A DNA stretch of 64,000 nt, taken from NCBI RefSeq assembly GCF_001316285.1, contig NZ_BBDO01000001.1, positions 248,001-312,000 of the forward strand, read 5' to 3'. Source of the stretch: Vulcanisaeta sp. JCM 16161. Lineage in GTDB: Archaea; Thermoproteota; Thermoprotei; Thermoproteales; Thermocladiaceae. The notes under the pieces are model-generated. The model was not told where the DNA came from and made no database searches. It was given only the letters and a program-made list of their open reading frames with translations. This document shows positions 49,211 through 58,450 of this stretch, piece by piece (position 1 is the stretch's first letter; each line of letters begins with the position of its first letter). Both the position numbers and the translations under genes were made by a program.

Positions 49211-50223
49211 GGGCCCATCACCTCACGGCGCATGTCGATCATGTCCATGGAATCCTCCCCAGTCCCTATCAACGTGATTGGGACCCTCAACGCCTCACTA
49301 ATATTCTCAAGCCACCTCCTCGCCTCAACAGGTAGGTCATCCCACCTCTTCTTACCATGTGCGTCCGGGAATAAAGCATCGAACTTGGTAATGGCTATTT
49401 GAGTCGGCCTATTAAGCATGACAGCCCTCCTAGCGAGGTCCATGTTAAATGGTGCGGCGCGCCTGGGCCTGCCCGTGACCGTGCCCCTCTCGGCCCAACC
49501 CCTCGCAATGACCTCCTCCATACTCAACTCACCAGGTAATTCACCAGCCCCAACCCTAGTTACGTAAGCCTTGAACACGAGGATAACGTCACTAACGAGC
49601 CTCGGGCTAACCCCAACCTCACTAATTACGCCAGCGGCCGTGGTGTCCCTGGAGGTTACGAACGGGTATGTGCCGTGGTAAAGACTTAGGAATGTGCCCT
49701 GTGTGCCCTCAATAATTACCTCGCCACCCCTATCTAACTCCTCATTGACCTCCTTACTAACGTCAGTTATTAATTCCCTGAGCTCGGGGAATTCCTTAGC
49801 AGTCTTCAAGACCCTCAATACCCTATCAACCATCGCGGCACCCACGCCCTGGCCTGTCGAACCAATAACCTTCATTAAGTACTCATTGCTCCTCTCACTC
49901 TCCACATGCCTATCCTCAATAACGCCAGTATTAGCGTCAACCCAAACCCTACCCCTACTACCTGTCTCCTCGATCTCCCTGAATAATACGTCAACCTTGA
50001 GCAATGCGCCAGGCGCTATCATGAGCCTCGTGGTTTCATTAACAAAGCATGATGGTAATATCCTAAGCTTCCAAGTCCTCCCATTATAATTAACCGTGTG
50101 CCCAGCATTTATGGAGCCGGTCCTGACGCATATGCTTGGTTTATCCACAAGTCCTAGGTAGGACACTACCTTGCCCTTACCCTCATCGCCAAACCAACCA
50201 CCGACAACAACAATTAACGGCAC
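49207..50223 (-). CDS. purA: Adenylosuccinate synthetase
   Basis: 338 residues, intact and of the short archaeal type. [16 protein letters not shown] has the catalytic Asp and P-loop, GSINAGHTV the base His, and [15 protein letters not shown] the C-terminus. It joins IMP and aspartate using GTP for AMP synthesis. The next enzyme, PurB, is encoded divergently 110 bases away, with a TATA-like tttaaataa for each gene in between. Confidence 0.96.
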   Translation of the reverse strand: MPLIVVVGGWFGDEGKGKVVSYLGLVDKPSICVRTGSINAGHTVNYNGRTWKLRILPSCFVNETTRLMIAPGALLKVDVLFREIEETGSRGRVWVDANTGVIEDRHVESERSNEYLMKVIGSTGQGVGAAMVDRVLRVLKTAKEFPELRELITDVSKEVNEELDRGGEVIIEGTQGTFLSLYHGTYPFVTSRDTTAAGVISEVGVSPRLVSDVILVFKAYVTRVGAGELPGELSMEEVIARGWAERGTVTGRPRRAAPFNMDLARRAVMLNRPTQIAITKFDALFPDAHGKKRWDDLPVEARRWLENISEALRVPITLIGTGEDSMDMIDMRREVMGP

Positions 50224-50333
50224 TTTTTAATTAATGGCATTAACACTTATTTAAACATTGCTTCAGCAAATGCGCATAATACATGAGTCATCATTATTAA
50301 TTAAGTTTTTAAATAACGACGTGGATAAGAACT

Positions 50334-51755
50334 GTGGATTCCATATCACCACTTGATGATAGGTATTACGAGGAATTGAGAGATTACGCAGCGGCTGTAT
50401 CCGAGAGGGCATTCACGAAGTATAGGCTAAGGATTGAGGTTCTATACCTCAACTTCTTGATTAATCTGTTAAGCAGAACTGGCCTGGCGAAGCCATTGAC
50501 CGATGGTGAGAGGGAGAGATTACTTTCGCTAAGATTTAACGATGATGATTATGGGAGGTTTAAGGAGATTGAAGGTAAGCTCGGCCATGATGTTAAGGCG
50601 ATTGAGTACCTACTCAGGGAGAAACTGGGCAATGCTGGCCTTGGTAGGATAGCCCATTTAACACACCTTGGCCTGACCTCCGAAGACGTAAATAACCTGG
50701 CCCTTGGAATCCTCGTCAGGATAGCCGTATATAATTACCTAATGCCTGAACTAACCGAGTTGTTAAGTGTCATGGTAACCCTAATGGATAGGTACGCCGG
50801 CTTACCAATGCTTGGGAGAACCCATGGACAGCCAGCAACACCAACAACCCTCGGTAAGGAAATTGCGTACCACGCCTGCAGGTTAACCCACTGGCTCAGC
50901 GTGATCACAGACATTAAGTTGCAGGGTAAGGTTTCAGGGGCCACTGGCTCAATGGCGAGTTTCTCAATGATTAGTAGGGACATTGATTGGATTGAAGAGT
51001 TGAGTAGGTTTGTTAGGGATCTTGGTTTCGAACCTGCGATAGTCACGACCCAAATATTACCGCCTGACTCACTGACTCACTTATTAACATCCATTGGACT
51101 AATGTCCCAGGCACTCATTAACCTAGCCCAGGACCTGTGGATGTACAACATGCTTGGTTACGTACGCATCGGCGGTAAACCAATAGGCTCGTCCACAATG
51201 CCCCATAAGGTAAACCCAGTGGATCTGGAGAATGCCGAGGGTAATCTAAAGCTTGGTTCCTCAATACTCATGGAGATAAGTAGGCATATCCAGGTAAGTA
51301 GGCTTCAGAGGGATTTAAGTGATTCAACGATTAAGAGGAATGTTGGGCTTGGCATTGGTCACGTAATACTCGGTGTGAGGAGGTTAAGTGCCGTATTGAG
51401 AAGTATCAACGTTGATGAGGATGCCATAAATAGGGACTTGAACAATCATTGGGAGGTGCTCAGCGAGGCTGTCCAGGTTAGGCTCAGGGCATTGGGAATG
51501 GCTGACGCCTATGAAAAGGCATTAACAATATTCAGGGGGTCCAGAATGGGTGCGGAGGATTATGGAAGGGCACTGGGTGAATTAGGTGTTAATGATGAGG
51601 CCCTACGTGCGTTAAGCCCAGGTAAATACATTGGTTATGCCAGGGAGTTAACCATGAACTGCGTAAGCCATTGTAAATACGTGCTGGAGATAGTTAAGTC
51701 TAGGGTTAATTATGAGATTAATACCATGAAATCCCTCGGATTCCTTGAGCAGTAA
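50334..51755 (+). CDS. purB: Adenylosuccinate lyase
   Basis: 473 residues of the fumarase/aspartase superfamily. HLTHLGLTSEDVNNLALG near residue 108, GRTHGQPATPTTLGKEIAYH near 163, and the superfamily signature SSTMPHKVNPVDLENAEGN near 287. It splits adenylosuccinate to AMP and SAICAR to AICAR. GTG start at 50334, with ttaagtttttaaataac 20-30 bases upstream as TATA region. Frame intact. Confidence 0.97.
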   Translation: MDSISPLDDRYYEELRDYAAAVSERAFTKYRLRIEVLYLNFLINLLSRTGLAKPLTDGERERLLSLRFNDDDYGRFKEIEGKLGHDVKAIEYLLREKLGNAGLGRIAHLTHLGLTSEDVNNLALGILVRIAVYNYLMPELTELLSVMVTLMDRYAGLPMLGRTHGQPATPTTLGKEIAYHACRLTHWLSVITDIKLQGKVSGATGSMASFSMISRDIDWIEELSRFVRDLGFEPAIVTTQILPPDSLTHLLTSIGLMSQALINLAQDLWMYNMLGYVRIGGKPIGSSTMPHKVNPVDLENAEGNLKLGSSILMEISRHIQVSRLQRDLSDSTIKRNVGLGIGHVILGVRRLSAVLRSINVDEDAINRDLNNHWEVLSEAVQVRLRALGMADAYEKALTIFRGSRMGAEDYGRALGELGVNDEALRALSPGKYIGYARELTMNCVSHCKYVLEIVKSRVNYEINTMKSLGFLEQ

Positions 51756-51770
51756 TACTGCTTAACGTGT

Positions 51771-52055
51771 TTGATTAAAATAACTCATGCAGTAATTAAA
51801 GCCGTTAATGAGCATAGTTATGTGCAGAGCAATAAGTATGAACTAAGGAGGATGTTGATGGGAATTACCGTGAAGGAATTAGACATGGTAATAGTGGATA
51901 ATGAGCATACATATAGATTAATGATTAGGGGAGTTGATGACTGCGTGCGATTAATCCTATTGAGTGATGATTATGAAATAATAGAGAGTAAATGCCTGCA
52001 TGAAGTTAAATTAGGTACAATAATAAGTTTCCTAAGGAAGGCACTACCGCATTAA
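51771..52055 (+). CDS. Hypothetical small protein downstream of purB
   Basis: 94 residues, no membrane helix, acidic/basic mix: HSYVQSNKYELRRMLMGITVKELDMVIVDNEHTYRLMIRG. It begins 15 bases after purB and is probably cotranscribed. The family is not recognised. Its end overlaps the convergent gene by 4 bases. Confidence 0.5.
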   Translation: MIKITHAVIKAVNEHSYVQSNKYELRRMLMGITVKELDMVIVDNEHTYRLMIRGVDDCVRLILLSDDYEIIESKCLHEVKLGTIISFLRKALPH

Positions 52056-52300
52056 ACGAACCACCTCATTATTAGTGTCAGGATAAAGCCAATGACCAAG
52101 GCAACGATCATTGACGGTAAAGCCTCAGCAACCCTCTTTAACCTAACCCAAAACCTCCTAACAGCACTCGGTCTCCTATAGATAATGAACTCAATACTCA
52201 ACGAACTAAGGCTACCCCTGACATAATAAGCCCTAACCACACCCCTAAACCCTGAGTCACGCAAATCCTCCACAAGCCTAGTCAAAGCCCTACTAGGCAC
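52052..52300 (-). CDS. Hypothetical protein with C-terminal membrane helix
   Basis: 82 residues: a basic soluble half (PSRALTRLVEDLRDSGFRGVVRAYYV) and a single tail anchor near residues 60-79. The family is not recognised. Confidence 0.5.
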   Translation of the reverse strand: MPSRALTRLVEDLRDSGFRGVVRAYYVRGSLSSLSIEFIIYRRPSAVRRFWVRLKRVAEALPSMIVALVIGFILTLIMRWFV

Positions 52301-52468
52301 TATGATAAAGTAATAATAACTAATTAATATAAGTTATTTCTATGAACAATTATGAGTCGAATATGATTAAAAGGCCTAACACGTTCATACCGCTACAAGA
52401 CCTAACTGCTTATTAATAATAAAATTAAAATTTAAAAATCCATAATAAATCTAGTTACTAGCCCTACT

Positions 52469-52699
52469 ATGATTGAGGAAACAAAGATTACTAGGAATTA
52501 TCAAATAACGATACCAGCATCCATTAGGAGGAAACTTGGATTAAAAGTTGGTGACACACTCATAGTTAGGCTCGAGGGTGATCGAATAATTCTCGAACCA
52601 AAGAGGGGGAGCATCACAGAGATAAAGATTAGACTGGGAAGAAGGATAGATTGGAGGTATGTTGAGGAGACCATAAGGGAAGTAATCGAGAAGAGGTAG
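52469..52699 (+). CDS. vapB: VapB-type antitoxin (AbrB/SpoVT fold)
   Basis: 76 residues. The swapped-hairpin motif TKITRNYQITIPASIRRKLGLKVGDTLIVRLEGDRIILEPK is complete, and a C-terminal tail (RRIDWRYVEETIREVIEKR) is available to bind the toxin. TATA-like aaatttaaaaatcc is 25-35 bases upstream. It is followed one base after the stop by the PIN toxin gene. Confidence 0.92.
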   Translation: MIEETKITRNYQITIPASIRRKLGLKVGDTLIVRLEGDRIILEPKRGSITEIKIRLGRRIDWRYVEETIREVIEKR

Positions 52700-52700
52700 T

Positions 52701-53078
52701 ATGAGTTTCGTAGTTGATACGAACGTAATTATTGCCGTAATTTTAGAGGATGATGTAAACCACGATAAAGCGGTAAATACTTGGAATTCCCTAAGTGAAG
52801 CCTACGTACCAACAATCTCACTCATAGAATTAGGTTACTTCTTTATTAGGCATAAAATCAACCTAAGTATTATAGGCGAGGTTTTACGAGATCCTAAGAT
52901 TAAGGTCGTTGAAAATAACGCGCAGGACATATACTTCGCCATTAATTATAGGGATTACATTAGGCATTACGATGACTTCAACGACTTATTAATACTGAGT
53001 ACGGCATTAAGGTTAAACCTGCCGTTAATTACGTTCGACGATGAATTACTAAATCTATACCGTAAACTTAAGTCGTAA
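52701..53078 (+). CDS. vapC: VapC-type PIN domain toxin
   Basis: 125 residues. Acidic active-site residues are seen in order: Asp in VDTNVIIAVI, Glu in LIELGYFF, Asp in FNDLLILSTAL and Asp in LITFDDELL. It would be an Mg-dependent endoribonuclease held inactive by VapB. Frame intact. Confidence 0.92.
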   Translation: MSFVVDTNVIIAVILEDDVNHDKAVNTWNSLSEAYVPTISLIELGYFFIRHKINLSIIGEVLRDPKIKVVENNAQDIYFAINYRDYIRHYDDFNDLLILSTALRLNLPLITFDDELLNLYRKLKS

Positions 53079-53136
53079 GCATGTAAAATAAAACATTGTT
53101 TTTAACATTTATTTTCAATTACTAAAACATTAGACA

Positions 53137-53887
53137 TCACTGCTTACCGTAGTCCTTAACAACCCTGCCAAAATCAAGTATATAATCAAAAGTCCCATAT
53201 ACGCACTTAATGATTCTCCTCGGCCCCAACCTATAGAGAGGGTCAATATCACTCCTATTATTAAACACCAAGGTGCAGGGACCAGTCCAAACACTCTTCG
53301 GAGTCAACCTATGCCTATACCTATCAACCAATTGGATTAGCGGCTCAGCACCATCACCAGCCGGTGGAATAACCTTAAGGGCAAGCCTAGTGATTGGCAG
53401 TGGCTCAATCTTAGCAGGCTCCTCGGGCCTAATAACAGCAGTGACAAGTCTCAATCCCTCAGGTCTCTCCAGGAATCCATAGACCAAGTCAAAACTCCTC
53501 TTAATATCGAGGACCGCAAATTTTTTTAGGTACGCCCCATATCTCCCTGCCTGCGGCTAAACCAACGTCACTATTAACATAGTTATAAGCCGTATAGTAC
53601 TTCTCCTGGCCGTCAAGAAGTACCTTAATGTCAACCGCAAACTCATTATAAGGCCCCAGAGTACTAAATGGGAATTTAAAGAACGTGATAATGGCCTCAG
53701 TAGGTACTGGAAGTTCTAGATCCTCAGGAATAACTTCAGAAGCACCATCTGGATCAGCCTCAAAGAACACCTGGAGAACCTCAGCATCAGGGAAATATTG
53801 CGGCAATTTCGCAAAAAGTGGCGTATTACCCGGCATTGACCATAACGATTTTACAGGAAGTTTACCTCTGATTCTTTGAGTAGTCAT
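53137..53887 (-). CDS. Acetoacetate decarboxylase-like protein, frame break at an A7 run
   Basis: About 250 residues: NYVNSDVGLAAGREIWGVPKK contains the Glu and the Schiff-base Lys of the acetoacetate decarboxylase superfamily. The frame breaks at T7 (53521-53527): six bases give KKFAVLDIKRSFDLVYGFLERPEGLRLVTAV. In bacteria relatives decarboxylate acetoacetate or similar 3-oxo acids; here the substrate is unknown. It stands next to the 2-hydroxyacid oxidase operon. Confidence 0.8.
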
Positions 53888-53944
53888 ATTGAATTAAAAT
53901 ATGATGGGGTCATTATTTAAATAATTCAGTGGGGTCTTAATACC

Positions 53945-54895
53945 GTGTCTCTTGATTGGTTTAGGGCTTTGAGGGATGTGGTTGTCTCTAGCCTTAGGGA
54001 TTCGTGGCTTCCGTTTCCTGTTGATAGGTCTATCTGCACGAGGTGGAGGGAGGGCTTATCCTTCGATAGTGATAGTAATACCATACTCTATACCTCATGC
54101 CTTTACCAACTGGCTTCTGTCATTGAGAGGGCTGTGGCTGAGCTTGAGAGGTTTGGCGTTACTAAGGGTGGTGCCTTGGCTAGGTTTACGGCCATTGGCG
54201 CGAAGATCCTCGGTAAAGCATTGCTTAGGCCCAGTGATGAGGAGCTTGATAGGGCTAATAGGGTGGTTAGGGGTATTTACGGCATGCTCAGGGCATTGGG
54301 GATCAGGTTCAGGGTACTCGATAATGAACCCTACAGCGGTGCGCTACTTTACGAGCTTGGCTTTGTGAATGAATTCGCGGATTATGCGAAAAGCGTTTAC
54401 AAGGTCTTTAGGGATAATAATGTTAAGGAGGTAATAACAATTGACCCGCACACCCAGTACACGCTTGAGAGACTCTACCCAAGGTATGTGCCTGAATTCA
54501 ATATTAAGGTTAGAAGCTACCTGGACTACCTGGACCCAGGTAGGGTTAGGGTAAAGCTCGGTGAGTTCACGATCCATGACTCATGCCTATACGCAAGGTA
54601 CCTAAATAAGTACGACTTGATTAGGGGCCTGTTTAGGGGTAAGGCCGATGTTAGGGAGGACCCGGTAATAACTGGTAAGGACACCTCGCACTGCTGTGGT
54701 GGGCCTATTGAATCGACGTATCCCGAGGTTGCGGGTAAGGTGGCTAGTAATAGGGTTAGGGAGTTGGCTAGGCTCTCTAAGAACGTGGTTGTCCAATGCC
54801 CGATCTGCTACGTGAACCTGAGAAGAGGCGTTAAGCTCAGTGGTGTTGAGGTTAATCTCTACGATATTGCCGAGGTCATCGAGGTGATTGGGTGA
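53945..54895 (+). CDS. CCG-domain (heterodisulfide-reductase-like) Fe-S protein, first gene of an oxidase operon
   Basis: 316 residues. The C-terminal half has the CCG cluster motif: IHDSCLYARYLNKYD, then TSHCCGGPIEST, then VVQCPICYVN (near residues 212, 250 and 289). The N-terminal half has another Cys pair (SICTRW, YTSCLYQ). CCG domains bind a [4Fe-4S] or zinc centre and pass electrons to quinone or a disulfide, as in GlcF, LutA and HdrB. GTG start. The following ferredoxin-like and FAD genes complete the complex. A paralogue lies at 63172-64000. Confidence 0.82.
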   Translation: MSLDWFRALRDVVVSSLRDSWLPFPVDRSICTRWREGLSFDSDSNTILYTSCLYQLASVIERAVAELERFGVTKGGALARFTAIGAKILGKALLRPSDEELDRANRVVRGIYGMLRALGIRFRVLDNEPYSGALLYELGFVNEFADYAKSVYKVFRDNNVKEVITIDPHTQYTLERLYPRYVPEFNIKVRSYLDYLDPGRVRVKLGEFTIHDSCLYARYLNKYDLIRGLFRGKADVREDPVITGKDTSHCCGGPIESTYPEVAGKVASNRVRELARLSKNVVVQCPICYVNLRRGVKLSGVEVNLYDIAEVIEVIG

Positions 54896-55209
54896 TGATG
54901 AGTATTAAGGAGATCTACGAGGAAGTTAAAAAAATGTATGTATTGCGGCTTTTGTGAGTTTCCATGCCCAACATTCAACGCCCTACGTAGTAGGCTTATG
55001 GGCCTAGGGGCAGGGTTAACCTAATCAAGGCCTTAATTGAGGGTGGTTTTGGGCAGGGCAAGGACGTGGGGCTTAATAGTGACGTTGTTAACCCAATAAT
55101 GACTTGCCTACACTGCGCGGCCTGCGATACCCAGTGCCCAGCGGGTATTAGGATTGCTGATGTAATACATAGTTTCAAGGCAATTATCCTGGAGACAATA
55201 CTTAAGTAG
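54895..55209 (+). CDS. Two-[4Fe-4S] ferredoxin-like protein (HdrC/GlpC-N type), two frame breaks
   Basis: After MSIKEIYEEVKK the frame stops; at A7 (54928-54934) six A instead of seven give KKCMYCGFCEFPCPTFNALRSRLMGPRGR. A second break near 55013 leads into LIKALIEGG and TCLHCAACDTQCPAGIRIADVIH. Both 4Fe-4S Cys sets (CxxCxxC..CP, twice) are complete. About 105 residues. It would bridge the FAD and CCG subunits. Confidence 0.8.
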
Positions 55210-55221
55210 TGGTGATTCGAA

Positions 55222-56629
55222 ATGAAGGGCATGTCCCAGGGTAGGGGTGACGTGATTAGGGAGCTTGAGGCCGTGTTTAAGGATAGGCTATTCACCGAGC
55301 CCCATGTACTAGCCTATACAGCCATGATGCGTCCTCGGAGGTTGGTGTTAAGCCGATGGCTGTTGTTCAGCCTGTGAGTGTTGATGAGGTTGTTAAGGTC
55401 GTGAAGCTCGCCATTGATTACGGCTTCAAAATAGTACCAGTTGGCTCATCAACAAGCCTATCTGGTAACGCGACGCCAAAGCTTGAGAATACGGTGATAG
55501 TCTCCCTGGAGAGGATGAACTCGATAATCGAGGTCTCAGACATTGACTGGTACGCGAGGTTCAGCCCGGGATTAAGGTTGACGAGTTAAACCTAGAGTTA
55601 ATGGGTTATGGCCTTCAATGGCCTGTTGACCCTGCATCATCTAAGACGGCTACCGTGGGCGGCGTTATTAGTAATGGTGGTGGTGGAATGCGTGGTGCTA
55701 AGTATGGACCTGCCTCCCACTGGGTTCTCGGTCTTGAGGCCGTGATTGGGACCGGCGATATTATTAGGGTTGGTTGTAGGACTGTTAAGTGCAGGGAGGG
55801 CTACAACCTGGTCCAGGTGTTCATTGGTTCCGAGGGGACCCTGGGCATAGTAACCGAGGCAACGCTCAGGTTAGCGCCATTACCGGAGTCCTTCGTGGGC
55901 GTTATGGCTAGGTTCAGGGATGCGGAGTCCCTGGTCAATGCGGTGATTAGGGTTAGGAGGGATAGGCTGTGGCCCATGGTCACGGAATTCATCGACGACA
56001 TAACAGCCAGATACTAAACCTTGAGCCAGTTACTACCTGTGGATTGGTGTCGACACATACACGGGCAGTGAGCAGCAAGTACTGACTAAGCTCGGCAATG
56101 ATATTTCCCTAAGCGGTGGTGAAATAGTTAATAGGGCATCCACCTGGCAGGAATTCTCAAAGATACTAGAACCAAGGAGGATGCTCTACTCAGCCACGCT
56201 CAAGGCCGCATTCAATGACTATGGCACCGACGTCTTCGTGGCATTCGAGGATATCGCAGTACCAATGAGCAAACTACCGGAGGCCGTTAGGGAGGTCCAG
56301 GCATTGGGTAGGAAGTACAACGTTAGGATGAATCTGGGCGGGCACATTGGTGATGGAAACCTACACCCAGCAGTTTGGGCTAGGCGCTCGGACAGAGATG
56401 AGATGGATAGGGTCATGAGGTTCTTCGATGATGTTGGTAAACTTGCCGTAAGGCTTAATGGCACGGTTAGTGCCGAGCACGGTATCGGGACTCAGAAGAA
56501 GGGGTTGTTGAGGGAGGCAATTGGTAGTAAGAATGATGGTAATAGTGATACGGTCATTGGGTTAATGAGGAGCATTAAGAAAATCTTCGACCTTACGGAA
56601 TATTCAACCCAGGAAAAATCTTCGACTAA
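55222..56629 (+). CDS. FAD-linked 2-hydroxyacid oxidase (GlcD/D-lactate dehydrogenase type), about five frame breaks
   Basis: About 470 residues in the collinear pieces. PCMH FAD domain: VPVGSSTSLSGNATPK, PASSKTATVGGVISNGGGGMRGAKYGP, VFIGSEGTLGIVTEATLRL. The C-terminal domain has GGHIGDGNLHP (near residue 375) and GTVSAEHGIGTQKKGLL with catalytic His. The end reads DPYGIFNPGKIFD in the correct frame (TAA 56627), while another frame runs to 56639. Breaks near 55335, 55588, 56018, 56165 and 56592. It oxidises glycolate, D-lactate or a similar acid; the acceptor side is the CCG protein. Confidence 0.82.
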
Positions 56630-56642
56630 AACCAAATGATTT

Positions 56643-57008
56643 TTAATTCATTACCATAATAATTTTTGAATTACTCATGGTCAGAACTGGAGGCCTTATT
56701 GATAGTATCTTGACAATATCGCCGGGTCCAATACCGTACAACTCCCTAACGCCTCTCGGTATCGTGAACTGCCTAGAGTCGGTGTGCCTAGTCCTCAACA
56801 ACCTAACACCCTTTAGCTCAATTATGAAGCCCTTATACTCAAGCTCGACATCCGCGAACCTCAGGTGAGTAATGCCCAACGCCCTAACCAGGCTGGCCGG
56901 TAGCAGGACTTGGTTGTTTATGTATACCCTAACAGTGAAGGGTAGTGTGGTCACGTTGAACCTCTCCAACCTCCTACGTACAGTCACCCTAACAACCACG
57001 TCTACCAC
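56643..57008 (-). CDS. SpoVT/AbrB-like DNA-binding domain protein
   Basis: 121 residues. Two beta-hairpin stretches, VYINNQVLLPASLVRALGITHLRFADVELEYKG and SRQFTIPRGVRELYGIGPGDIVKIL, resemble repeats of the AbrB swapped-hairpin fold. It may be a regulator. No toxin gene is adjacent. The start is 50 bases from one arm of the inverted repeat at 57058. Confidence 0.6.
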   Translation of the reverse strand: MVDVVVRVTVRRRLERFNVTTLPFTVRVYINNQVLLPASLVRALGITHLRFADVELEYKGFIIELKGVRLLRTRHTDSRQFTIPRGVRELYGIGPGDIVKILSIRPPVLTMSNSKIIMVMN

Positions 57009-57057
57009 CGATCAGTTCCTCAACACTACCACACTTAAGTAATACTCCGTGGAAAAC

Positions 57058-57115
57058 ACGTGAAACCAAATTGAAAAAGCACCAACATGCACAGTGGTAA
57101 ATAAAGGTTTCACGT
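57058..57115. repeat. Inverted repeat, 10-base perfect arms
   Basis: acgtgaaacc at 57058-57067 and ggtttcacgt at 57106-57115 are exact reverse complements with a 38-base centre. They lie in the divergent gap between the AbrB-like and zinc-ribbon genes. They may be sites of a dimeric regulator or the arms of a hairpin. The core acgtgaaa also occurs upstream of dsrC (29107-29114). Confidence 0.5.
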
Positions 57116-57164
57116 AAGATAAAGAACAGAAAGAGATTTAAAGAAGGGATTGAACACAAACCAA

Positions 57165-57341
57165 ATGCCCAGCAGAGCAATAGGCATGGGCATGTGCCCA
57201 AGATGCGGAAAACCAGGAACCGTAGTAATAAAGGCAGGAAATTACGTATACATAAAGCACGGAAACACCTGGCACTACATAGGAACAATAGACAAAGTAA
57301 ACCTAAACAAAATACTAATAAAAGACGAAAAAAAATACTAG
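57165..57341 (+). CDS. Small zinc-ribbon protein
   Basis: 58 residues from ATG 57165: MPSRAIGMGMCPRCGKPGTV, then basic beta strands (GNYVYIKHGNTWHYIGTIDKV). One CxxC plus nearby Cys/His is not a full zinc site, so it may pair as a dimer. Codons end almost only in A, C or G, unlike the T-rich codon use of most genes here. TTG 57150 is a longer start. Family not recognised. Confidence 0.6.
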   Translation: MPSRAIGMGMCPRCGKPGTVVIKAGNYVYIKHGNTWHYIGTIDKVNLNKILIKDEKKY

Positions 57342-57399
57342 AAAAAAAATAAAAGAAAATGACGTAAAATATAATTATAAATACATTAGAAATAGAAAA

Positions 57400-57669
57400 A
57401 TGAAAATGTCACTAATTATCTTAGCAATATTTTTAATTATAACTTTTAATTTAATATATTATTTTATAGTGCATAATAATGGTAAAAATAATCCCAATAC
57501 AAATATTGCCTTAACAGACTGTCACTATATTAAATCAGTTAATAATACTGCATTCTTTATTTTATGTAACAACATAAATATAAGCATGCCCAGCAGTTTC
57601 AATATTAAATATATAAATAATTTAACTAATTATAATATTTCGATTGATACTTTTAACTATTCAAAATAA
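57400..57669 (+). CDS. Small A/T-rich gene for a membrane-anchored protein
   Basis: 89 residues: a signal-anchor helix at about 4-24 (LIILAIFLIITFNLIYYFIV), then an Asn-rich extracytoplasmic tail with many N-x-S/T sites (NNTAFF, NNINIS, NNLTNYNIS). The base composition is far more A/T-rich than its neighbours, which hints at foreign (for example viral or plasmid) origin. Function unknown. Its end overlaps the next gene on the other strand. Confidence 0.5.
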   Translation: MKMSLIILAIFLIITFNLIYYFIVHNNGKNNPNTNIALTDCHYIKSVNNTAFFILCNNINISMPSSFNIKYINNLTNYNISIDTFNYSK

Positions 57670-58113
57670 ATATATACACTGTTGTTACAGTAACGGTATA
57701 TGAATTTACGTTATAAATGAGAACATACCAAGTTCCAGGGCCGGGATTAAATACTACAAATGCAGAACCTCCGCTTACTATATAGCCATATCCTGACCAT
57801 GTATTCGAATTTACTACACCTACAAGTAATGATGCTGATGACGGAGTCCATTGCACATACACTGCTAATTCTTGACCTGAACTTAATGTTACTGGTCCAA
57901 GTAATACACCAGAATTAGGTGGTAGTGTAAATGGGTCAGCTTTATGTTTTAATGGTAGTGTCTTTAGTTTTAGTGTTGTTACTTCCTTGATTATTGTTAC
58001 GCCTGGTGTGTCTGGCTTTATCTTTGTTACCTGCATTGCCATTGTTGTTCCTGCCATTAGTGCTACTACGAGTAGTAGCGCGGGTAGTACTAGTGCTAGG
58101 CTTTCCTCGTCAT
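57653..58113 (-). CDS. Secreted beta-rich protein with signal peptide, frame break in the signal
   Basis: ATG 58113 gives MTRKA then stop; one frame over, SLALVLPALLLVVALMAGTTMAMQ is a typical signal peptide that leads into the 134-residue mature part. One missing base reconciles them. The mature domain (LPPNSGVLLGPVTLSSGQELAVYVQWTPSSASLLVGVVN, GPGTWYVLIYNVNSYTVTVTTVYIF) is beta-rich and recalls pre-peptidase C-terminal-like sheets. It may be a surface protein. Confidence 0.55.
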
Positions 58114-58271
58114 AGGTAATGCCAGTATTTAATATTTTTAAAGATTACTCCTGTAATACTTTCGGTGTACTTTGTTCTTTATTTCTATTTCATTATTTCA
58201 ATTTGTAAAGAAAATCCTTTAGAAATAGAAAACGAGGAGTAGATCGGAATTAACAGGTTGAATGAAACCTA

Positions 58272-58333
58272 CGACTCAGCACTCGGCAAACTCGTCACTC
58301 CTCTGGCAGGCGAGGTCCCTACTCATCACCCAT
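58272..58333 (-). ncRNA. C/D box sRNA, candidate 3
   Basis: Reverse strand: box C GTGATGA (58329-58323), 13-nt guide (58322-58310), D-prime-like CTGC (58309-58306), 7-nt spacer, C-prime GTGACGA (58298-58292), a 12-nt guide (58291-58280), D CTGA (58279-58276). C, C-prime and D are good and the C-prime to D spacing is exactly 12; D-prime is one base off. The D guide is complementary to cactcggcaaac, which looks like the conserved 23S rRNA stretch around CUCGGCAAA as I recall it. Moderate confidence. Confidence 0.55.
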
Positions 58334-58422
58334 GGCAATATCACTGAAGCCCCCTTATAAGCCTTGGGCCTCTACATTAACTACATAATTATTCATATAA
58401 GTATTTATTAATCCCATATAGA

Positions 58423-58450
58423 ATTATATATGTAATTTTACATATATAAT
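58423..58450. promoter_or_regulatory. Perfect 28-base palindrome upstream of the CBS gene
   Basis: attatatatgtaa-tt-ttacatatataat: two perfect 13-base arms. It lies about 70 bases before ATG 58518, and a related half-site attatgtaa is at 58466-58474. A dimeric regulator could bind here, or it could form a hairpin. All bases are A/T except one G/C pair per arm, so chance similarity to a TATA region cannot be excluded. Confidence 0.5.

Noticed and set aside
58240..58275. A stretch ending gttgaatgaaac that looks like the 3-prime end of some crenarchaeal CRISPR repeats
   Set aside because: Only one copy is present; no second copy at 55-75 base spacing, no cas genes. A C/D sRNA candidate accounts for the adjacent sequence better.
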